Source of the DNA: Bradyrhizobium sp. KBS0727 | Lineage (GTDB): Bacteria > Pseudomonadota > Alphaproteobacteria > Rhizobiales > Xanthobacteraceae | DNA: 64,000 bases | Reading direction: 5' to 3' | Assembly (NCBI RefSeq): GCF_005937885.2 | Contig: NZ_CP042176.1 | Coordinates: 1,607,501-1,671,500, forward strand | Shown here: in pieces, positions 25,309 through 33,024 of the stretch | How positions within the stretch are numbered: the first letter of the stretch is position 1 | Layout: each line of letters starts with the position of its first letter | The notes under the pieces: model-generated | What the model was told of the DNA's origin: nothing | The model's input: only the letters and a program-made list of their open reading frames with translations | Databases searched by the model: none | Program-made: the position numbers and the translations under genes

Positions 25309-26547
25309 ATGTCCGATCCCGCCAAGATCATGCCCGAACCCGACAGCATCATGCCCGAGCATCCCCCGGTCTCGGACTGGGTCCACGATTTCGACCATAC
25401 CGATCCGCGCTGGACCGAAAATCCGTTTCCGATCTGGGACGAACTGCGCAACGAATGTCCGGTTGTCCATACCAAGCGCTTCCTCGGCTGCTATCTGCCG
25501 ACCACCTATCAGGCGGTGAAGGAAATCGCCTACGACACCGAGCATTTTTCCTCCCGCCGCGTCATCGTGCGCGACGTCCGGCCACCGATTACCAATACGG
25601 CGCCGCCGATCACGTCCGATCCGCCGGAGCACAAGCCCGCCAAGCAGTTGCTGCTGCCGCCCTTTACGCCGGATGCGATGAAGAAGCTGGAGCCGCGGGT
25701 CCGCGAGATCTGCAACGAGTTGATCGACGAGTTCATCGAAGACGGCAAATGCGACGCCGCGGCGCGCTACACCAAGAACATTCCGGTTCGCGCCATCGCC
25801 CACATGCTCGGCATTCCCGAAAAGGACAGCGATCTCTTCATCAAGTGGATCCACGAAATTCTCGAGCTCGGCATCAAGGACGACAGCGCCCTGATGCGCG
25901 CGGTCCATGAAATGACGGCCTATTTCGCCGGGCATATCGAAGCGCGCAAGAACAACCCGACCGACGACCTGATCTCGACGATGATGAACGCCAGGGACAA
26001 GGACGGTCAGCCGCTCTCGGACATGCATGTGCTCGGCTCGCTGCGGCTGCTTCTGATCGCCGGCATCGACACCACCTGGAGCGGGATCGGCTCCTCGCTG
26101 TGGCATCTGGCGAAAACGCCCGCCGATCGCGACCGCCTGATCGCCGAGCCGGAACTGATGCCGACCGCGATCGAGGAATTTTTGCGGGCCTATTCGCCGG
26201 TGACAATGGCGCGCGAGGTGATGAAGGAAACGACCATCAGCGGCTGCCCGGTCAAGCCCGGCAACATGGTGCTGCTGTCGTTCCCGGCCGCCAACCGCGA
26301 TCCGGCGATGTTCCCGGATGCCGACAAGGTGGTAATCGATCGCAAGGAAAATCGCCACGCCGCCTTCGGCCTCGGCATTCACCGCTGCGTCGGCTCCAAC
26401 CTCGCGCGCATGGAGATGACGGTCGCGATCGAGGAATGGCTGAAGCGGATTCCGGATTTCAAGCTGGATCCGGCCGGTGAGGTGAAATGGTCGGAAGGCA
26501 CCGTGCGCGGGCCGCGCCAGCTTCCGGTGCTGTTCAAGGGGAAGTGA
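25309..26547 (+). CDS. Cytochrome P450
   Basis: A 412-residue soluble class I P450. It has the I-helix oxygen-activation motif AGIDTT (251-256), the K-helix ExxR (Glu290, Arg293), and the haem-binding loop FGLGIHRCVG with the ligand Cys360. The length and the neighbouring ferredoxin fit a bacterial hydroxylase or demethylase of aromatic or terpenoid-type acids. The substrate is not evident from sequence. It ends before a bidirectional terminator that separates it from the convergent SDR operon. Confidence 0.93.
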   Translation: MSDPAKIMPEPDSIMPEHPPVSDWVHDFDHTDPRWTENPFPIWDELRNECPVVHTKRFLGCYLPTTYQAVKEIAYDTEHFSSRRVIVRDVRPPITNTAPPITSDPPEHKPAKQLLLPPFTPDAMKKLEPRVREICNELIDEFIEDGKCDAAARYTKNIPVRAIAHMLGIPEKDSDLFIKWIHEILELGIKDDSALMRAVHEMTAYFAGHIEARKNNPTDDLISTMMNARDKDGQPLSDMHVLGSLRLLLIAGIDTTWSGIGSSLWHLAKTPADRDRLIAEPELMPTAIEEFLRAYSPVTMAREVMKETTISGCPVKPGNMVLLSFPAANRDPAMFPDADKVVIDRKENRHAAFGLGIHRCVGSNLARMEMTVAIEEWLKRIPDFKLDPAGEVKWSEGTVRGPRQLPVLFKGK

Positions 26548-26573
26548 TCGCGCTCCATCACGTTTCAAGACAG

Positions 26574-26606
26574 GAGCCCGGCTCTGATTCAGTCAGAACC
26601 GGGCTC
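26574..26606. terminator. Bidirectional terminator between P450 and SDR genes
   Basis: GAGCCCGG (26574-26581) and CCGGGCTC (26599-26606) form a perfect eight-base stem, extended by CTGA/TCAG pairing inside the loop. It sits in the 67-base gap between two convergent stops. Confidence 0.7.
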
Positions 26607-26614
26607 TTGGCATT

Positions 26615-27445
26615 TCAGCGCATATAGGCGCCGCCATTGACGTCGAGGGTTAACCCGGTGACGTAGGACGAAAGATCGGACGCGAGGAAGAGGCAGGCGC
26701 CGGCAATTTCGGTGGGGTCACCGGCCCTTCCCAGCGGCCAGTCCTTGGCAATGGCGTGCTTGGATTCGTCCGTGGCCCCGGATCGCGAGAAGTCGGTCAG
26801 GATCAGGCCGGGCGTGATCGCATTGGCGCGGATGCCGTCGGGTCCGAGTTCCCGCGCCATCGCCCTCACCAGACCGAGGACGCCGGCCTTGGCGGCGCAA
26901 TAATGCGCGCCGCCGAACACGCCGCCACCCTGCTGCGCCGACATCGACGAAATGCAGATGATGCTTCCCGCGCGCTGCGATTTCATCGCGGGCATGGCGG
27001 CCTGCGACAGCCGCAGGGTGCCTGCGAGCACGACCTCGGTGACGCGGCTGTAGTCTTCGGGCGAGATATCCGCGACCCGCTTCCTCTGGGTGAGGCCCGC
27101 ATTGTTGACGAGGACATCGATCCGGCCCCGGCTTTTCGGCCACGCCAGCACGCGCTCGATCGCGGTCCGGCAGGAATCGGGATGGCTGACATCGCATGTG
27201 ATGCCGATGGCGTTTGCGCCCGTGGCGGCGACGTCGGCCGCCGCCGTCTCTACCTCCGCCTCATCGAGATCGAGCAGGGCGACGCTGGCGCCGTGCGCCG
27301 CAAAGAGTTTTGCGGTTGCCTTACCGATGCCGCGCTCACGCCCGGCCCCCGAAATGACGGCGACGCGCCCTTCGAGCAGGGCGCCGACGCGGTGACCGTT
27401 CGGCATCGCGATGACGGCAGGAGCCGGTGAAGATGACGACGTCAT
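26615..27445 (-). CDS. Short-chain dehydrogenase/reductase
   Basis: A 276-residue classical SDR. The cofactor motif reads ISGAGRERGIGKAT (TGxxxGxG variant with an insert), followed by NNAG, the catalytic ISSMSAQQ serine region, and YCAAKAG (Tyr-x3-Lys). It ends in VTGLTLDVNGGAYMR, typical of FabG-like enzymes. It is the last gene of a LacI-Bug-SDR run and may oxidise a polyol or sugar acid. The first 20 residues precede the fold and look unstructured. Confidence 0.88.
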   Translation of the reverse strand: MTSSSSPAPAVIAMPNGHRVGALLEGRVAVISGAGRERGIGKATAKLFAAHGASVALLDLDEAEVETAAADVAATGANAIGITCDVSHPDSCRTAIERVLAWPKSRGRIDVLVNNAGLTQRKRVADISPEDYSRVTEVVLAGTLRLSQAAMPAMKSQRAGSIICISSMSAQQGGGVFGGAHYCAAKAGVLGLVRAMARELGPDGIRANAITPGLILTDFSRSGATDESKHAIAKDWPLGRAGDPTEIAGACLFLASDLSSYVTGLTLDVNGGAYMR

Positions 27446-27457
27446 GGCGTGAGGCCT

Positions 27458-28426
27458 CTACTTGATTTCGATTTTGGCTTCGACCGCGACCTTCTTCCAG
27501 GCCTCGATGTCGCGTGCGTTGATGTCGCACTGCTGATCGCCCGGAACGAAGTCGGCGGTGACGCCAAGCGCGAGCAGTTTTTCGACGATCTCGGGATCAT
27601 CGACCGCCTCCTTCAGCGCGGCCGATAGTTTTCGCGCGACGACGTCGGGAATGCCTGCGGGCGCGTACATCACCCAGGACAGGCTCCGCTCGAAATCAAC
27701 GCCCTGGTCCTTGTAGCTGCCGACCTGCGGCAGGCTTGGCGATCGGCCACCGCACACGGCTAGCGCCTTCAGCTTGCCGTCCTTCACGAACGGCGTTGCC
27801 GTCGCCATATCGAGCATTCCGAGCTTGATGTGGCCGCCCAACAGGTCGTTAGCGAGCTTGGCTGCGCCACTGAACGGAACATGCTCGAGGCGGACGCCCG
27901 CTTTCTGGGAAAGTATTTCGCCGCAGAAATGTCCGGTCGAGCCCACGCCCCAGCTCCCGTACAGGATCGGATCGCCCTTCTTCGACATCGCGGTCAAGCT
28001 GCGAAGGTCGTTGGCGGCGAAGTCGTTAGTTGCCACGAGAAGGATCGATGATGTTCCGATGCGCCCGATGGTCGCAAAATCCTTGATCGCGTCGTAGGGG
28101 AGGCTGGCATAGGAGGCCGGCGCGAGCACGTGGGTGGTCATGCCGCCGATCGTGATGGTGTAGCCATCCGCCGGCGAAGTCGCGGCCTGCTGGGTGCCGA
28201 TGGTGCCCGCGGCGCCGGTGCGGTTTTCGATGAAGATGGTTTGCCCGAGGCGCTTGCCCATCTTGTCAGCCAGCAGCCGGCCGATGACGTCGCCGCCGCC
28301 GCCGGCCGCGAACGGCAGCAGCATCCGGATTTTCCGGGAGGGATAGTCGGCCGAATCCTCGGCGCATGCCGGTATCGTTGCCAGTGCCAGTGCCAGCAGC
28401 GACAGCATCATCGTGCGGAATTTCAT
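27458..28426 (-). CDS. Bug/TctC family solute-binding protein
   Basis: A 322-residue periplasmic receptor of the tripartite tricarboxylate transporter family. It has a signal peptide (MKFRTMMLSLLALALATIP, then a cysteine near the cleavage region in ACAED that could suggest a lipoprotein), SRKIRMLLPFAAGGGGDVI, and a central VPFSGAAKLANDLL. The start has AGGGAGAG upstream. No TctAB subunits lie nearby. It lies 12 bases before the SDR gene and 54 bases after the LacI gene, suggesting co-regulation. Confidence 0.88.
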   Translation of the reverse strand: MKFRTMMLSLLALALATIPACAEDSADYPSRKIRMLLPFAAGGGGDVIGRLLADKMGKRLGQTIFIENRTGAAGTIGTQQAATSPADGYTITIGGMTTHVLAPASYASLPYDAIKDFATIGRIGTSSILLVATNDFAANDLRSLTAMSKKGDPILYGSWGVGSTGHFCGEILSQKAGVRLEHVPFSGAAKLANDLLGGHIKLGMLDMATATPFVKDGKLKALAVCGGRSPSLPQVGSYKDQGVDFERSLSWVMYAPAGIPDVVARKLSAALKEAVDDPEIVEKLLALGVTADFVPGDQQCDINARDIEAWKKVAVEAKIEIK

Positions 28427-28480
28427 TTTCTCTCCCTGGGATTTCCCGTGTTGTTTTTATTAGGCGGGCTTCTTATCGGA

Positions 28481-29533
28481 TCACTTCGGGCGGCCTCGCG
28501 GTTCGGCGCAGGAGTGCCGAAGGATGAATCTGGTCGGCAGATAGATCGGCCGCGTGTCTGGCATGGCGTTCTGGGCCTCGTCGCCGTCGCGCATCCGGTC
28601 CAGCAGGATTTTTGCCGCGATCCGTCCGATTTCGCTCAAATCCCATGTCAGTGAGCTGATCGCCGGCGTCGCGTGGCGGGCGAGATCGGTGTCACCGACG
28701 CATACCAGCGAGATGTCGTCCGGATACCGAACGCCGTTGCTGGCAAGGGCGTCGAGGACGCTCGCGAGCATATGCGTTCCAAGTGTGATGATTGCGGTCG
28801 GCGGGGCGGGGCTCTGCAGCAACTGGCAGACGTCGCTGAAGGCGATACCCGATCCGTGCACCTGCGGCCGGACCAGATCGAGATCGATTTCGAGTCCCGC
28901 GTCGATATGTGCCTGCCGATAGCCGGCGAGCCGCTCCGTACTTGGTAGCAGCGAGGCGGGCCCGGTCAGCAACGCGATGCGGCGATGGCCGAGTGCAATC
29001 AGATGGCGCGTCACCTCAAGGCCGCCGCCGCGATGATCCGCGCGCACCGACGGGGCTCCAGGGACCTCGCGATCGATCCCGACGCAAGGCAGGTCGAGCG
29101 TTGCAAGCGCGGCCGTGAAATCCTTGTGGGTGTTGTCGCCGGCAAACAGCAACAGTCCATCCATCCGCCGCCGGCGAACAGCGGATATGAACGCCGTTTC
29201 GCGAGCTTCCGCGTGTCGCGTAGCACCGAGCATCAGCACGTGGCCGGCGCGCTGCAGCTCCTCCTCCGCCGCGTTGACCATCTCGCTGTAGAGCGGGTTC
29301 GAGATGTCCGACACCATGCAGCCGATGGTGTTGGTCGCGCGGGAGCGCAGAGCTTGCGCCGCCGGATGGGGCTCGAATCCCAGCCGATTGACTACGCGCA
29401 TGATCTTGCCATGCAACTCCGGGCTGGTGTGCGGGCCGCCGTTCAATACCCGGCTGACACTGCTGACCGATACGCCGGCCTGTGCGGCGACGTCGCGGAT
29501 TGTCGGGCGTGTGTTCGGCTGGGTTCGTGCCAT
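28481..29533 (-). CDS. LacI family transcriptional regulator
   Basis: A 350-residue regulator. The N-terminal helix-turn-helix reads TIRDVAAQAGVSVSSVSRVL (residues 11-30), with a hinge helix HPAAQALR and a periplasmic-binding-like effector domain containing IGCMVSDISNPLYSEMV. It heads the Bug-SDR operon and is divergent from the VOC gene. A LacI-type operator lies in the intergenic region. The effector is probably a sugar, sugar acid or similar ligand. Confidence 0.92.
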   Translation of the reverse strand: MARTQPNTRPTIRDVAAQAGVSVSSVSRVLNGGPHTSPELHGKIMRVVNRLGFEPHPAAQALRSRATNTIGCMVSDISNPLYSEMVNAAEEELQRAGHVLMLGATRHAEARETAFISAVRRRRMDGLLLFAGDNTHKDFTAALATLDLPCVGIDREVPGAPSVRADHRGGGLEVTRHLIALGHRRIALLTGPASLLPSTERLAGYRQAHIDAGLEIDLDLVRPQVHGSGIAFSDVCQLLQSPAPPTAIITLGTHMLASVLDALASNGVRYPDDISLVCVGDTDLARHATPAISSLTWDLSEIGRIAAKILLDRMRDGDEAQNAMPDTRPIYLPTRFILRHSCAEPRGRPK

Positions 29534-29616
29534 CGCGCTTCCAGGTCAAATCTCATATCGATTTAGGCATATAAATGTTGTTTTATCAAATGCTTGAGTA
29601 AAATATATCCAAGATA

Positions 29617-29644
29617 TTGAAAACGTTTCCAGAAACAATATAGC
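29617..29644 (+). promoter_or_regulatory. Probable promoter of the VOC/DOPA-dioxygenase pair
   Basis: TTGAAA (29617-29622), a 16-base spacer and TATAGC (29639-29644) resemble a sigma-70 promoter reading right. The LacI-type operator lies between and partly over the two elements. The surrounding 29545-29640 stretch is much richer in A/T than its neighbours. Confidence 0.4.
29618..29631. promoter_or_regulatory. LacI-type operator
   Basis: TGAAAA-CG-TTTCCA matches the TGNAANCG-NTTNCA form bound by LacI/GalR proteins, with central CG and six of seven arm bases symmetric. It sits between the divergent lacI-like and VOC genes, 85 bases from the regulator start. Confidence 0.65.
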
Positions 29645-29770
29645 CTCGGTTCGAATACCTGCAGGTGTCCTCCGCAGCGGCAATCCGCTTCGAATTCCAC
29701 CAGCGGCAAATAACATCGGGACGGAACTGGCGTGCGCCCCGGGGCGGATGCTGCCGGCAAAGGAGCTAAC

Positions 29771-30304
29771 ATGAGTCGTGTTTTCGGTGCGGTCGCCCAG
29801 AACGGTTATGTGGTCCGCGACATCCGCGCTGCCATGGATCACTGGATCAACGTGATGGGGGTCGGGCCCTGGTACTACATGGATCGGGTCAAGACCGACT
29901 ATTTCCGTCATCGCGGAAAAGACTCCGACGTCGAGATGAGCATCGCCCTTGCCAATTCCGGCGATCTGCAGATCGAGTTGATCCAGCAACGGAACGATGC
30001 GCCGTCGATGTACAAGGAGTTTCTCGACTCCGGCCGCGAAGGGCTGCAGCACATGTCGTATTGGTCGAAGGATTACCAGTCGCTCTACGACCGTGCGCTC
30101 TCGCTCGGTTACAAGGTCGGGCACGAAGGCCAGATCGGCGGCGAGCAGGGCCGCTTCGCCTATTTCGATACGCAATCCCATCCCGGCACCGTGATCGAAA
30201 TATCCGATATCAGCGGCACCAAGGGAGCGTTCTTCGAGCGGATCAGGCAGGCCGCTATCGATTGGGACGGCTCCAGGCCGATTCGTGAAGTAGGCGGGCG
30301 CTGA
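29771..30304 (+). CDS. VOC (glyoxalase/dioxygenase-fold) family protein
   Basis: A 177-residue vicinal-oxygen-chelate protein of the Glyoxalase_4 type. It shows paired beta-alpha-beta halves: QNGYVVRDIRAAMDHWINVM at the start of the first, LQHMSYWSKD in the middle, and a metal-ligand Glu in TVIEISDISG at the end. The ATG at 29771 is preceded by AGGAG. The exact reaction (isomerase, epimerase or dioxygenase) is not clear. It is followed after 83 bases by a DOPA-dioxygenase-like gene. Confidence 0.82.
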   Translation: MSRVFGAVAQNGYVVRDIRAAMDHWINVMGVGPWYYMDRVKTDYFRHRGKDSDVEMSIALANSGDLQIELIQQRNDAPSMYKEFLDSGREGLQHMSYWSKDYQSLYDRALSLGYKVGHEGQIGGEQGRFAYFDTQSHPGTVIEISDISGTKGAFFERIRQAAIDWDGSRPIREVGGR

Positions 30305-30387
30305 CGGACGCGTGCATTGACCACGCCCCAGGTTGAAGCGATCATCGCGGCCGGCAATCGAGACGGCGATGGCGTGGAGTTGATAAG

Positions 30388-30810
30388 ATGAGCGGTGCAC
30401 CGGAAGCGGGTCCGCGATCGACGGACGAGATCGCGAGCTATCACGCCCACATCTACTACGATCCGGCGACGACGCGGGCCGAGGCCGAGCAATTGCGCGC
30501 CTGGATAGGCGAGCGCTTTTCGGTCACGCTCGGACGCTGGCACGAGGTCAAGGTAGGCCCGCACGATCGGGCCATGTATCAGGTGGCCTTCGCCAGGGAG
30601 ATATTTCCCGAACTGGTTCCCTGGCTGATGCTCAACCATGGCAGGCTGAGCGTTCTGGTTCATCCGAACACCACCAACCCGCGGCGGGACCATCTTGCCG
30701 ATCCGATCTGGATCGGCGAGGCGCTGGCCGTGCACGCGGAAAAGCTGCCGGAACATGCCGAAATGGAGCAGGCGCCCGCTCCGAATACGAATCCTGTTCT
30801 CCGCCCCTGA
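30388..30810 (+). CDS. DOPA 4,5-dioxygenase family protein
   Basis: A 140-residue protein of the DOPA 4,5-dioxygenase family (small extradiol-type proteins). It shows the family pattern YHAHIYYDP at the N-terminus, then [12 protein letters not shown] and [13 protein letters not shown], whose histidines are likely metal ligands. Bacterial members are often uncharacterised and not all have been shown to cleave catechols. It forms a pair with the VOC gene and may act on an aromatic or sugar-derived compound controlled by the LacI regulator. Confidence 0.82.
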   Translation: MSGAPEAGPRSTDEIASYHAHIYYDPATTRAEAEQLRAWIGERFSVTLGRWHEVKVGPHDRAMYQVAFAREIFPELVPWLMLNHGRLSVLVHPNTTNPRRDHLADPIWIGEALAVHAEKLPEHAEMEQAPAPNTNPVLRP

Positions 30811-31010
30811 ATTGTGGCAGGTATTTCATGCCGCCGGCCCCGGCGGGCCCGTTTACCATGACATGGCCTGGAGCCGTGGATTTGGCCGGGGGTGATGGCG
30901 GTAATCGCCTGTCTCGATTATGCCTTGTTTTGGTTTGCATTATACTGGCACTTATTCGGTGAATCCCTTACGGAATCAGGGGTGATTTCGGAGCGCCGAG
31001 CCGGGGACGG

Positions 31011-32042
31011 ATGGATAGCTTCACGACGAGACATGCCGGGCGTGCGTCGAGCCGCGGCGCCCCATTGTTCGCCAAGGCGGCATTCGCCTTCGCCGCGCTG
31101 GTAATGGCGTCGGGACTGGCCGCCTGGATCACCGATTTCGACCTCGCCGACTGGATCCACAAGCCGGCATCGGCCAATGTCGCCGGCGCGAACGCGTTCG
31201 TCGCTGGCGCGAACGCGTCCGCAGGCGACTCGATCTCGTTCGATGACCGGTTCGGCTCAAGCGCGGCCCGCAATGCGTCCGTGATCAGCTATCCCTCGCG
31301 GCCGCTCGCCCGGTCGCTGCGCGCCGATTTCGACGCCGAGTTCGCCCACATCGAAAGCCTGTTGATCGGGAAGTTGCGCGACGGCGGCGGCGCGTCCAAT
31401 CCGCCCGCATCCACGGCCGAGGCGGCGGTGCCGTTGCCGCGGTCCCGGCCGGTCGAGGCCAATCTTCAGGTGAGAAGCGATCCGCCACCTCCGGCGCCGT
31501 CGGATAGCCGTACCGCGTTCCAGAAACTGGCCGATCTCGTGCCGATGCGTTTCACCTTAGCGTCGCTGACGCCCGGCGACGGATTGTTTGCCGCGAAGCC
31601 TGATCTTGGCGCGCTTGGCTACGATAACCTCACCGCCGTTTACGACATTTCGGCGCGCGCGGTGTACTTGCCGGGCGGCGCAAAACTCGAGGCGCATTCC
31701 GGCCTCGGCAGCCTGATGGACGATCCCTCCCATGTGAACGAGCGCATGGTCGGGGCGACGCCGCCGGCCGTCTATGATCTGAAGCCGCGGGAGCGGTTGT
31801 TTCACGGCGTCGCGGCGCTCCGCATGACGCCCGTGGGCGAAAGTGATGCGCTCGGCCGCTCCGGCTTGCTGGTGCACAGCTACATGCTCGGCCCCAACGG
31901 CGATTCCAACGGCTGCGTTTCGATCAGGGACTACGACAAGTTCCTGACGGCATATCGTAACGGCGAGATCACGCGTCTTGTCGTGGTGCCGAGTCTTCGC
32001 GAGGGTCTCACCGCTTCGCGGCGTTCGACGTCTCCGTCATGA
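31011..32042 (+). CDS. DUF2778 (Tlde1-like L,D-transpeptidase-fold) protein
   Basis: A 343-residue protein with one N-terminal membrane segment (about 19-40, FAKAAFAFAALVMASGLAAW). An Ala/Asn-rich linker (ANVAGANAFVAGANAS), a Pro-rich region and a C-terminal DUF2778 domain follow. The domain contains an L,D-transpeptidase-type active site: His289 and S299-N-G-C302 in HSYMLGPNGDSNGCVSI. Tlde1-family proteins cut or exchange peptidoglycan stem peptides. The anchor suggests a periplasmic role in the producer cell or export by an unlinked system; no secretion genes are near. Its stop overlaps the next ATG. Confidence 0.75.
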   Translation: MDSFTTRHAGRASSRGAPLFAKAAFAFAALVMASGLAAWITDFDLADWIHKPASANVAGANAFVAGANASAGDSISFDDRFGSSAARNASVISYPSRPLARSLRADFDAEFAHIESLLIGKLRDGGGASNPPASTAEAAVPLPRSRPVEANLQVRSDPPPPAPSDSRTAFQKLADLVPMRFTLASLTPGDGLFAAKPDLGALGYDNLTAVYDISARAVYLPGGAKLEAHSGLGSLMDDPSHVNERMVGATPPAVYDLKPRERLFHGVAALRMTPVGESDALGRSGLLVHSYMLGPNGDSNGCVSIRDYDKFLTAYRNGEITRLVVVPSLREGLTASRRSTSPS

Positions 32043-32308
32043 CGGCGATCGCGGGCGAAGCCGCGGATTCCGACACGCCGCTGCGGGCGATTTTCAAGAT
32101 CAATCTCAACGGCCAGACGGTGTCGATCGGTACCGTCGGCCAGGCCTATCGCTTCATCACCAATCTCAGCAGCATCGAATGGATCGAATTCCGCGCGCTG
32201 CACGCCGATGCCGTCGGCGCCCTGCAGCGCGCCGCCGGCAATGCGATGCTGACGGTGCAGGCGACCAACGCGTTGCGCGCGCTGTTCGTCCGCGCCAAGC
32301 TGCTTTGA
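32039..32308 (+). CDS. Small hypothetical protein coupled to the DUF2778 gene
   Basis: An 89-residue protein whose ATG overlaps the stop of the DUF2778 gene (ATGA). It has no signal peptide or membrane segment. The middle reads TVGQAYRFITNLSSIEWIEF and the end is Ala/Leu-rich and helical. I do not recognise the family. The coupling suggests a functional link with the DUF2778 protein, for example as a chaperone, adaptor or protective partner, but a cytoplasmic location argues against a classic periplasmic immunity protein. Confidence 0.65.
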   Translation: MTAIAGEAADSDTPLRAIFKINLNGQTVSIGTVGQAYRFITNLSSIEWIEFRALHADAVGALQRAAGNAMLTVQATNALRALFVRAKLL

Positions 32309-32415
32309 GCGCGTAAGCGCGCCCGCTCATCTCCAATCCCTCATGTCTTGGCAGCCATCGCCAGGTGTGGATATGTCTCGCTGATAACGGGAACATATTC
32401 GGAAGGAACGCCCGC

Positions 32416-33024
32416 ATGCCCGAAAGCGCGACCGAGATCGAAGACGACCGCCTGATCCGGGCCTTGCTGCAGAACTGGGCGATCTGGCGCGACGCCGGAG
32501 AGTGGGAGCGCTTCCGCACGGTGTGGCATCCCGACGGGCACATGATGGCGACCTGGACGCAGGGGACCGGCGAAGAATTCATCGAGATCAGCAAGCAGGC
32601 CTGGGCCAAGGGCGTCAACATCCTGCATTTTCTCGGCGGCATCGCGGTAGACCTCGCCGGAGACCGTGCGATTTCCCAGACCAAGATGACGATCTCGCAG
32701 CGCGCCGAGGTCGAGGGCGTGCTGTGCGACGTGCTCTGCACCGGGCGGTTCTACGATTTTCTCGAAAAGCGGCAGGGGCGCTGGGGCATCGTGCTGCGGC
32801 AGCCGATCTATGAAAAGGACCGCATGGATCCCGTCACCCCCGGAGCAGCGCCCGTTCTCGACGGGGCGTTGCTCGAACAGTTTCCGCCGGGCTACCGGCA
32901 TCTTGCGTATTTGCAGACCCGCATCGGCTACACGGTGAAGCGCGACATGCCCGGCCTGAAGGGACCGGAAGTTGAGGCGTTGTACGCGCGGGGCGCGGCT
33001 TGGCTGCAGGGCAGGCCGCTTTAG
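32416..33024 (+). CDS. SnoaL-like/NTF2-fold protein
   Basis: A 202-residue protein with the cone-fold (SnoaL/NTF2-like) pattern DDRLIRALLQNWAIWRDAGEWERF followed by FHPDG-like WHPDGHMMATW. The ATG at 32416 is preceded by GGAAGGAA. It probably acts as a small hydratase, isomerase or ligand-binding protein, but no catalytic set can be assigned. Its TAG overlaps the stop of the convergent MetE-like gene by four bases. Confidence 0.7.
   Translation: MPESATEIEDDRLIRALLQNWAIWRDAGEWERFRTVWHPDGHMMATWTQGTGEEFIEISKQAWAKGVNILHFLGGIAVDLAGDRAISQTKMTISQRAEVEGVLCDVLCTGRFYDFLEKRQGRWGIVLRQPIYEKDRMDPVTPGAAPVLDGALLEQFPPGYRHLAYLQTRIGYTVKRDMPGLKGPEVEALYARGAAWLQGRPL

Noticed and set aside
25075..26568. Minus-strand frame of about 497 codons over the ferredoxin-P450 genes
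   Set aside because: Antisense artefact; the P450 motifs are on the + strand and complete.
29645..29665. GGTTCGAATACC resembles a tRNA T-loop
   Set aside because: No matching T-stem, anticodon arm or acceptor stem surrounds it.
31011..32308. DUF2778 gene and partner as a type VI secretion effector/immunity pair
   Set aside because: No T6SS genes, VgrG, PAAR or adaptor are present, the protein has its own membrane anchor, and the partner lacks a signal peptide.
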